DNA of 13,447 nt, from assembly GCA_036675035.1 (NCBI GenBank), contig JAKFFO010000114.1:1-13447 (forward strand), in the 5' to 3' direction. Positions 8,100-13,447 of the stretch are shown one piece after another. Position numbers and translations under genes: made by a program. Positions within the stretch are counted from its first letter, which is position 1; each line of letters opens with the position of its first letter. Source of the stretch: MESE01 sp036675035. GTDB lineage: Bacteria; Pseudomonadota; Gammaproteobacteria; Burkholderiales; Burkholderiaceae_D. The notes under the pieces were generated by a model, which was not told the DNA's origin, searched no databases, and saw only the letters and a list, made by a program, of their open reading frames with translations.

Positions 8100-8627
8100 A
8101 TGGATTCGATGCACAAGCTGCGGAAAGTTTTGGGCATGGCTATCCTCGGCATGCTCTTTTCCAGTCCGGTGTTGGGCGAGTCGAACTGGAAAAAGTTTTC
8201 GACGCCGGGCGGGCAGACCCCGTTGCCGCTGGTTCTGACCGATCTGGACGGTCAACCGATCGATTTGGCGAGTTTCAAGGGCAAAGTGGTACTGGTAAAT
8301 TTTTGGGCCACCTGGTGCGAACCATGCCGCGACGAGATGCCATCGCTGAATCGCCTGCATCGGCAACTGAACGACAAGAATTTCCGGATACTGGCAGTAA
8401 ACATCGGCGAAGGAAAACCGCGCATCAAACAGTTCCTGGAGCGCATACCAGTCGACTTTACCGTGTTACGCGATGCGGATTTCGAGGTAATGAAAGCATG
8501 GCGGGTGCGGATACTGCCGGCGACTTTCCTGGTCGACAAGAGCGGGATGCTGCGCTTTCAATTGGTCGGCGACGCAAATTGGGATGACCCGAAAATGCGG
8601 GCGCCGATCCTGGAACTGTTGAAATAG
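8100..8627 (+). CDS. TlpA-type periplasmic thioredoxin-like protein
   Basis: A 175-residue member of the TlpA/ResA thioredoxin family. A signal peptide or membrane anchor (HKLRKVLGMAILGMLFSSPV) at about 5-24 directs it across the inner membrane. The thioredoxin fold follows from about residue 40, with active site WCEPC (C73 and C76), cis-proline P140 in ILPATFLVD, and the GKVVLVNFWATW strand before the active site. Such proteins reduce or exchange disulfides in periplasmic partners. The gene starts 66 bases after the transglutaminase stop and ends 10 bases before egtD, so it is probably co-transcribed with egtD. The start is uncertain: ATGs at 8058, 8100 and 8109 are in frame with weak ribosome binding sites, and 8100 gives the most normal signal peptide. 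A role in handling oxidised sulfur or selenium compounds is possible but only inferred. Confidence 0.88.
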   Translation: MDSMHKLRKVLGMAILGMLFSSPVLGESNWKKFSTPGGQTPLPLVLTDLDGQPIDLASFKGKVVLVNFWATWCEPCRDEMPSLNRLHRQLNDKNFRILAVNIGEGKPRIKQFLERIPVDFTVLRDADFEVMKAWRVRILPATFLVDKSGMLRFQLVGDANWDDPKMRAPILELLK

Positions 8628-8637
8628 GAATACGGAA
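8626..8637 (+). promoter_or_regulatory. EgtD ribosome binding site overlapping the tlpA stop
   Basis: The tlpA stop codon TAG (8625-8627) contributes to AGGA at 8626-8629, eight bases before the TTG at 8638. This decides the EgtD start, since no ATG or GTG lies in the early part of that frame, and implies coupling of EgtD translation to tlpA. Confidence 0.6.
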
Positions 8638-9600
8638 TTGGCTCAGTTCATCCAGCGTGCGCGGCAAGAGCAAAATACGATTCGCGACGAGCTGATTGCC
8701 GGCCTTACCGCGCCGCTTCCGTTTACCTCTCCCAAATATCTTTACGATGCATTAGGTTCCCGGTTGTTCGAAGCGATCTGCGAACTCCCGGAATATTATC
8801 CGACGCGCACCGAAGCGGCGATTTTCGAAAGGCATGCATCGGCAATTGCGCAATCGATCGGCCGTGGCGTGACGCTGATCGATCTTGGTGCAGGCAATTG
8901 TGCAAAGGCGGCGCGCTTTTTTATGGTGCTGCAGCCGCAACAATATGTACCTGTCGACATATCCGTTGATTTCATGCATGAAGCAGTTGCCCGCCTGCAG
9001 CAACAGTTTCCGCAAATCGAAATGACTGCCATCGGAATGGATTTTTCATCCAGGCTGGATTTGCCGGACGCAGTTCGAACGGATAGCCGCCTGTTCTTTT
9101 ATCCCGGCTCCTCGATCGGTAATTTCACGCCGCCGGAAGCGTTCTCGTTCCTGCAAAGAGTGCGTGGCGCATGTGTTGTAGACGGCAGCAACGATGGCGG
9201 ATTGTTGATCGGCGTGGACCTGGTTAAGGACAAGGCGATTCTCGACGCCGCCTATGACGATCCGCTCGGCGTAACCGCCTGTTTCAATCTCAATCTGCTG
9301 CAACATCTGAATCATCTCCTGGGCTCGGATTTCGACGTGCGCAACTGGCAGCATCGCGGATTTTTTGACGCCGCATCAAGTCGAATAGAAATGCATCTCG
9401 AAGCCAGGACCGGGCACACGGTTCGGTGGCCGGGCGGCCAGCGCCGCTTTGAGCGCGGTGAACGTATCCACACGGAAAACAGTTATAAGTACACGCAGAA
9501 GCAATTTCTCGATTTGCTGAAAGAAGCCGGTTTTGGAAACATCCAGACATGGACCGATCCGCAAGAATGGTTCATGGTATGCCATGCCAGAGCGGCCTGA
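8638..9600 (+). CDS. egtD: L-histidine N-alpha-methyltransferase EgtD
   Basis: A 320-residue SAM-dependent enzyme that trimethylates the alpha-amino group of histidine to hercynine, the shared precursor of ergothioneine and selenoneine. Family hallmarks are YDALGSRLFEAICELPEYYPTR across 36-57, SAM-binding loop LIDLGAGN at 80-87, FFYPGSSIGNFTP across 153-165, and ENSYKY at 280-285. N162, Y206, E280 and S282 match in context the histidine-binding Asn, Tyr, Glu and Ser described for the mycobacterial enzyme. The length is normal. Translation most likely begins at TTG 8638, with AGGA eight bases upstream; the next methionine (residue 96) is far inside the domain and an in-frame stop lies at 8620-8622. 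The gene sits 10 bases after the tlpA-like gene and 210 bases before egtB. Bases 9601-9810 hold no gene or convincing promoter, so egtB may be read from the same transcript. Confidence 0.93.
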   Translation: MAQFIQRARQEQNTIRDELIAGLTAPLPFTSPKYLYDALGSRLFEAICELPEYYPTRTEAAIFERHASAIAQSIGRGVTLIDLGAGNCAKAARFFMVLQPQQYVPVDISVDFMHEAVARLQQQFPQIEMTAIGMDFSSRLDLPDAVRTDSRLFFYPGSSIGNFTPPEAFSFLQRVRGACVVDGSNDGGLLIGVDLVKDKAILDAAYDDPLGVTACFNLNLLQHLNHLLGSDFDVRNWQHRGFFDAASSRIEMHLEARTGHTVRWPGGQRRFERGERIHTENSYKYTQKQFLDLLKEAGFGNIQTWTDPQEWFMVCHARAA

Positions 9601-9810
9601 GTCTCGTAGTTACATTCCCGCAATTGCCGGTATCGTCATTTAGCGAAATATCTTCGAGTCGGCGCACTGGCGCCCGATGTATCGGCGGTACCCGTTGGCA
9701 TCGGTACACATATCCGAGATGAATCGATAGCCGGTTGTTTGCGATCGCCCAAATCGAAAGCGGCCGCGACCGTTATCTTTTCATTTGGACCTTTACGGAA
9801 AGAACGCGAA

Positions 9811-11097
9811 ATGAATACCGATACCGCATTGAGTACCCGCCCTTGCGTCGAGGTATTGCTGGCGGAATACAATGCCGTTCGCAGGCGAACGGTGAGCCTT
9901 TCCGAATTCCTGTCCGAAGAAGATTGCTGCGTGCAATCGATGCCAGATGCCAGTCCGGTCAAATGGCATATGGCGCATACGACCTGGTTTTTCGAGACCT
10001 TTATCCTGGAGCGATTCGAAGCAAATTTCAAACCGCATCATCCGGCGTTCCGGATGCTGTTCAATTCGTATTACAACGGTATCGGGGAAAAACATGCGCG
10101 TGCCGCGCGCGGCATGCTGACGCGGCCGTCATTCGATGAAGTGCTGGCATATCGTCACGCAATTGACGCGCGCATGGATCGGACGTTGGTCAAGATGGCT
10201 GGCAGTGTATCGTTTGCAGAACTGGCATCGCTGATCGAACTCGGACTTCAACATGAGCAACAGCACCAGGAGCTGATCCTGACCGATGTAAAACATCTGT
10301 TGTCGATGAATCCTCTGAAGCCGGCATTCTCAAACGCGGCGCTTGATGGCGGATCACCTGCCACGCCAATGACATGGCATGCGTTCAATGCCGGCGTGGT
10401 CGAGGTCGGTCATCCCGGTCGCGGCTTTTACTTCGACAATGAAATACCGCGCCACCGCCAGTTCGTCGAAAAATTTGCATTGGCGTCAAGATTGGTAACC
10501 AATGCAGAATTCCTCGCATTTGTCGACGCCGGCGGTTATCGGGACCCGGCCTGCTGGCTCTCCGAAGGCTGGGACTGGGTCGTCGCCAATCAAATTGCAC
10601 ATCCACTTTACTGGCAGCGCGCCGGTATTGCCGCCGATTCGGGATGGCAGGAATTTACATTGCACGGCTTGCAGGCGCTCGATCCATACCGGCCAGCGAT
10701 CCATCTATCTTTTTACGAAGCGGATGCCTATGCACGCTGGGCCGGTGCACGGCTGCCGACCGAAGCGGAATGGGAGCATGCAGCCGCCGGTGTTCCTGCT
10801 TTGGCGAAGGGAAGCCTGCATCCGCAGCCACTGCACGCAAACCATGCTTTCGGGCCGGCGCAATTATTCGGCGCCTGTTGGCAATGGACCAGCAGCAGTT
10901 ACGCGCCTTATCCGGGATATGCGACAGCAGAAGGCGCCATCGGGGAATACAACGGCAAGTTCATGGTCAACCAGTACGTGTTGCGCGGCTCATCATGTAT
11001 CACGCCGGCCGGCCACAGCCGGGCTACCTACCGCAATTTTTTTCCAGCGCATGCGCGCTGGCAGTTCAGCGGCATTCGACTGGCGCGCTCTAGCTGA
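9811..11097 (+). CDS. egtB: Ergothioneine biosynthesis sulfoxide synthase EgtB
   Basis: A 428-residue non-heme iron enzyme that uses O2 to join a cysteine-type thiol to C2 of the hercynine imidazole ring. The DinB-like N-terminal domain carries the iron ligands: H56 in MAHTTWFFE and H148/H152 in HEQQHQE. The formylglycine-generating-enzyme-like domain runs from about 186 to the end, with LPTEAEWEHAA at 315-325, EYNGKFM at 379-385 and RNFFPAHARWQFSGIRLA at 408-425. NSYYN at 85-89 has paired tyrosines reminiscent of EgtB enzymes that accept free cysteine; no egtA or egtC is visible here, which agrees, but this is inference. ATG 9811 was preferred over an in-frame ATG at 9739 because GGAAAG lies at 9797-9802 and conserved sequence begins soon after. 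It converges on senC with a 42-base gap containing no obvious terminator. It is distinct from its relative senA at the right edge. Confidence 0.92.
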   Translation: MNTDTALSTRPCVEVLLAEYNAVRRRTVSLSEFLSEEDCCVQSMPDASPVKWHMAHTTWFFETFILERFEANFKPHHPAFRMLFNSYYNGIGEKHARAARGMLTRPSFDEVLAYRHAIDARMDRTLVKMAGSVSFAELASLIELGLQHEQQHQELILTDVKHLLSMNPLKPAFSNAALDGGSPATPMTWHAFNAGVVEVGHPGRGFYFDNEIPRHRQFVEKFALASRLVTNAEFLAFVDAGGYRDPACWLSEGWDWVVANQIAHPLYWQRAGIAADSGWQEFTLHGLQALDPYRPAIHLSFYEADAYARWAGARLPTEAEWEHAAAGVPALAKGSLHPQPLHANHAFGPAQLFGACWQWTSSSYAPYPGYATAEGAIGEYNGKFMVNQYVLRGSSCITPAGHSRATYRNFFPAHARWQFSGIRLARSS

Positions 11098-11139
11098 ATC
11101 AGCAAGAGCAACGCCGACATAGCTGCGCGGCTGGCGCCA

Positions 11140-12198
11140 TCAGGCCGCAACCGCTATCTTGGCCGGGCCTTCAACCATTTCACCGATCACGGCCGCATCT
11201 TCGAATCCTTCGCGCCTGAACAGCGCCAGCACCTCGTCCACCGCTCCAGGCGCACATGACACCAGCAAGCCGCCGGAAGTCTGCGGGTCCGTCAGAAGCA
11301 TCTGCTGTATCGGCGTAACCGCATTTTCCAATTCGACATCGTGGCCGTAGCCGGCCCAGTTGCGAGCGGATGCGCCTGTGATGCAGCCGTTTCCGGCAAG
11401 CTGGTGCACGCCGGGCAGCAATGGAATGTCCGCCATGCGCAGTCGGGCAGTCAATCCGGCGCCACGCGCGAGTTCAAGCAAGTGGCCGAGCAAGCCGAAG
11501 CCGGTCACGTCGGTCAATGCGTGCACGTCTGCAAGCTGGGACAGGGCCTTGCCCGGCTTGTTGAGCTTGGTGGTGTTCTCGATCATTGCCGTATAACCGG
11601 CAGCATCGAGCAAATCCTTCTTCAATGCCGCCGACAGGATGCCGACCCCCAGCGGCTTGCCGAGGATCAGCTTGTCGCCGGCCCTGGCATCGGCGTTGCG
11701 TTTTACTTTCGATGGATGCACCAGGCCGAGCACGACCAGCCCGTAAATCGGCTCTACCGAATCGATGGTGTGGCCGCCCGCAATCGGAATGCCCGCTTCT
11801 GCGCAAATCGATTCGCCGCCCTTGATGATTTCCCCGATCACTTCGACCGGCAGCTTGTTGATCGGCATGCCGACCAGCGCCAATGCCATGATCGGCGTAC
11901 CGCCCATCGCGTATACATCGGAGATCGCATTGGTCGCTGCGATGCGGCCGAAGTCGTATGGGTCGTCCACGATCGGCATGAAAAAGTCGGTGGTGGCGAT
12001 CAACGCCTGCTCGTCGTTGAGCTTGTAGACGGCGGCATCGTCCGCCGTTTCGATACCGACCATCAACTCCTTCGGCACTGGGAAGCCGCTCGATTTTTTC
12101 AGGATCTCGGCCAGTACGCCGGGTGCGATCTTGCAGCCGCAGCCGCCGCCATGCGAAAAGGAAGTCAGTTTTACTTGCAGATCAGCCGGAGCATTCAT
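11140..12198 (-). CDS. senC: Selenophosphate synthase SenC/SelD
   Basis: A 352-residue enzyme making selenophosphate from selenide and ATP. SHGGGCGCKI at 15-24 includes C20 and K23, which align with catalytic Cys17 and Lys20 of E. coli SelD. Other family motifs are DDAAVY, TTDFFMPIVDDPYDFGRIAATNA, the DVYAMGG segment, AGGHTIDS, TDVTGFGLLGHL and LTDPQTSGGLL. It is the cysteine form, not a selenoprotein. The start at 12198 has AGGA at 12206-12209, partly formed by the senB stop TAG, only nine bases upstream, so translation is coupled to senB. Next to senB this is the SenC component feeding selenosugar synthesis. It may also serve as the cell's general SelD for selenocysteine or selenouridine; no selA, selB or selU lies in the window, so sequence cannot separate the two roles. 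Confidence 0.93.
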   Translation of the reverse strand: MNAPADLQVKLTSFSHGGGCGCKIAPGVLAEILKKSSGFPVPKELMVGIETADDAAVYKLNDEQALIATTDFFMPIVDDPYDFGRIAATNAISDVYAMGGTPIMALALVGMPINKLPVEVIGEIIKGGESICAEAGIPIAGGHTIDSVEPIYGLVVLGLVHPSKVKRNADARAGDKLILGKPLGVGILSAALKKDLLDAAGYTAMIENTTKLNKPGKALSQLADVHALTDVTGFGLLGHLLELARGAGLTARLRMADIPLLPGVHQLAGNGCITGASARNWAGYGHDVELENAVTPIQQMLLTDPQTSGGLLVSCAPGAVDEVLALFRREGFEDAAVIGEMVEGPAKIAVAA

Positions 12199-12210
12199 GA
12201 AAAATTCCTA
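12199..12210 (-). promoter_or_regulatory. senC ribosome binding site built on the senB stop codon
   Basis: On the minus strand TAGGAA joins the senB stop TAG (12210-12208) to AGGA (12209-12206), seven bases before the senC ATG at 12198. The arrangement favours re-initiation by ribosomes finishing senB, and mirrors the tlpA-egtD junction. Confidence 0.6.
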
Positions 12211-13173
12211 AATTGGGTTGAGGGCATTATCCACCAACTGGAGCACCGCTGCTTTTTCCCGTTCAGGAAGAAAAAGCGGCGCGCGCGCCGTACACTGCTC
12301 GTGCAATTTCGCAAGGAAGGAGGAATCCAATCTTGCGCGCTCGATCAGGCGTGCAAGTGCGGTGCTGTCGCCGACCGGAAAATATCCCGCATAGTCTTCG
12401 CCCAGCATCCCGCGATTGCCCGCAATATCGCTCGCCAGCACCGGCACGCCGCTGGTGACGGCTTCGATGATCACGTTGGCGCCGCCTTCCATTTTCGATG
12501 CAATCACCATCAGTTTGCTGTTCTTCAGCAGTTGCCGTGTCGACGCATGCGGCAGGTTGCCGAGCCATCGGTAGCGGGATTGAGAAGATTGCGTCAGTTC
12601 GGCCTGTTCGCCCAGCGTCGAGTCGGTCGCGCCGCCGACATGGATCATCCGTATATCGCTGGACGATACCAGCGCCGCTGCGCGCATGAATGTGAGCGGG
12701 TCTTTTTCGTCGCGCAGATGGCCGATCATGACGACGTCGAAGTATCTTGCCGACGGAGGCCGGACCGCCGGCTTCAGCGGTCGCGATGATTGATGGACCA
12801 CGCTGGCCTTGGCCTGCAGGTCCGGGTTTAACGCATTCAAACCTGCCCCTTGCAGCACCACCAGATGACTGGCAAGCCGCAGCGAACGTTGTGCGCTCGG
12901 GTCGGTTTTCACGTCCCGGTATAAATCGGTGCCGGTCAGCACGACAATCAGCGCGTTGGAAGGGCGATGTTTCGCAAAAGCGGCAATCGATTCGGCCGAT
13001 CGGCGCGCATGCAGTGCGATCAGCACATCGACCGGCGCGCCATCCCACTGAAGGGCAATCGTTACCCGATATTTCCGTTGAAGAAAGCGCTTCCATCGGC
13101 TTGCAGTTTGCCAATTGCCGTTGTTGGCATTTGCCAGCGCCGGACTGATAATAGCGATATGTGGTTTGACCAA
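12208..13173 (-). CDS. senB: Selenosugar synthase SenB (glycosyltransferase family)
   Basis: A 321-residue GT4-like glycosyltransferase of the family formerly called TIGR04348. SenB uses selenophosphate and a UDP-sugar to form a selenosugar (1-seleno-N-acetylglucosamine in the characterised pathway), the selenium donor for SenA. Diagnostic segments are NGNWQTASRW at 18-27, VVLTGTDLYRDV at 77-88, MIGHLRDEKDP at 149-159, KMEGGANVIIEA at 227-238 and SDIAGNRGMLGEDYAGYFPVGD at 248-269. EGGANVIIEA occupies the nucleotide-sugar-binding position of GT-B enzymes. The start is most likely TTG 13173: conserved sequence begins right after it, GGAA lies upstream in the palindrome at 13174-13183, and the only upstream ATG in frame is 71 codons away inside senA. 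It is first in a senB-senC operon; a possible -10 (TATAAT on the minus strand at 13288-13283) lies within senA but has no good -35. Confidence 0.9.
   Translation of the reverse strand: MVKPHIAIISPALANANNGNWQTASRWKRFLQRKYRVTIALQWDGAPVDVLIALHARRSAESIAAFAKHRPSNALIVVLTGTDLYRDVKTDPSAQRSLRLASHLVVLQGAGLNALNPDLQAKASVVHQSSRPLKPAVRPPSARYFDVVMIGHLRDEKDPLTFMRAAALVSSSDIRMIHVGGATDSTLGEQAELTQSSQSRYRWLGNLPHASTRQLLKNSKLMVIASKMEGGANVIIEAVTSGVPVLASDIAGNRGMLGEDYAGYFPVGDSTALARLIERARLDSSFLAKLHEQCTARAPLFLPEREKAAVLQLVDNALNPI
13124..13152 (+). promoter_or_regulatory. Candidate sigma-70 promoter for senA inside senB
   Basis: TTGGCA (13124-13129) and GATAAT (13147-13152) are separated by exactly 17 bases, and each hexamer matches the consensus at five of six positions. 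It points toward senA, whose ATG is 58 bases beyond the -10, and it lies within the first codons of the oppositely directed senB. With a 36-base intergenic gap the senA promoter has to lie about here. This is a prediction from sequence. Confidence 0.45.
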
Positions 13174-13183
13174 GGAAATTTCC
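13174..13183. promoter_or_regulatory. Palindrome GGAAATTTCC between senB and senA
   Basis: A perfect 10-base palindrome touching the senB start codon within the 36-base senB-senA gap. It supplies GGAA as a ribosome binding site for senB and could also be a small operator shared by both genes. A 10-base palindrome alone may be chance. Confidence 0.3.
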
Positions 13184-13209
13184 GTGCCCCTGATTCTAAA
13201 ACTGGTTCG

Positions 13210-13447
13210 ATGATCGCGATGAATTCTTCTTTTCGCGTGGCTACGCCGGGTGATCTCGCAGTTGCCCTGCAGGATGCGCGTGATTATACGCTCGGCTTGT
13301 TCGATTGCTTTGCGGCGGCGGGGCTGGATGCGCCGGAGCAGGTGCCGATCCTCGATATCGTTAATCCGCCCTTGTGGGAGCTTGGCCATATCGCCTGGTT
13401 CGCAGAGTGGTACATATTGCGCGAAGCACAGTCGAGCGCGCCCGATG
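13210..13447 (+). CDS. senA: Selenoneine synthase SenA, N-terminal part (runs off the window)
   Basis: The first 79 codons are present, and the reading frame is open to the right edge. SenA is an EgtB-like non-heme iron enzyme that joins the selenium of SenB's selenosugar to hercynine, leading to selenoneine. The visible part is the start of the DinB-like domain: RDYTLGLFDCF at 24-34 and PPLWELGHIAWFAEWYILR at 53-71, in which H60 matches the first iron ligand (compare MAHTTWFFE in EgtB). WELGHIAWFAEW resembles the SenA branch more than the local EgtB, and the adjacent senB and senC settle the call. ATG 13210 is taken; ATG 13219 is also possible, and neither has a clear ribosome binding site. 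The catalytic second half lies outside the window, so completeness is untested. Confidence 0.85.
   Translation, partial: MIAMNSSFRVATPGDLAVALQDARDYTLGLFDCFAAAGLDAPEQVPILDIVNPPLWELGHIAWFAEWYILREAQSSAPD

Noticed and set aside
9674..9685. Short dyad CCGAT-GT-ATCGG between egtD and egtB
   Set aside because: Five-base arms are common by chance, and it has no position relative to a recognisable promoter.
11098..11139. A bidirectional terminator between convergent egtB and senC
   Set aside because: Expected from the layout, but the 42 bases show no stem followed by a T-run on either strand.
11140..12198. SelD as a selenoprotein
   Set aside because: Position 20 is an ordinary cysteine codon and there is no in-frame TGA.
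11341..12789. A long plus-strand open frame (482 codons) antisense to senC and senB
   Set aside because: Its translation has no recognisable domain and is rich in Arg, His and Gln, as expected of an antisense frame in GC-rich genes. Both opposite genes are clear family members.

Overview
The window looks like chromosomal DNA of a betaproteobacterium of the order Burkholderiales, possibly Oxalobacteraceae. This is an inference from the moderately high GC, the protein families, and an intergenic repeat of a type common in that group. There is no rRNA, tRNA, CRISPR array, integrase or transposase. It holds ten genes: nine complete, plus one running off the right edge.

Left half (1-6656), all on the minus strand, read right to left: a LolD/YbbA-type ABC ATPase, a ten-helix FtsX/MacB-type permease, an AttH/CrtC-type secreted lipocalin-like protein, and an MsbA-type ABC exporter. 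ATPase-permease and lipocalin-exporter each share a 4-base ATGA overlap. Between the two pairs lies a 332-base non-coding stretch with a structured repeat. A second copy of the repeat in the same orientation lies past the exporter, so the lipocalin-exporter pair is bracketed by direct repeats.

Middle (6657-9600), plus strand: after a 303-base divergent intergenic region come a Tat-exported transglutaminase-like protein, a TlpA-type thioredoxin and EgtD, the histidine trimethylase that makes hercynine. The tlpA stop codon is part of the EgtD ribosome binding site.

Right part (9811-13447): EgtB (plus) faces SenC/SelD and SenB (minus). SenA starts on the plus strand only 36 bases from the SenB start and continues beyond the window. 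Together egtD, egtB, senC, senB and senA form a combined ergothioneine and selenoneine locus. EgtD makes hercynine. EgtB would put sulfur on it to lead to ergothioneine. SenC makes selenophosphate, SenB turns it into a selenosugar, and SenA joins that selenium to hercynine to give selenoneine. This is the most notable system here. The sen pathway itself is known; its divergent layout, the complete hercynine branch point in one locus and the linked periplasmic thioredoxin are the points worth following up.
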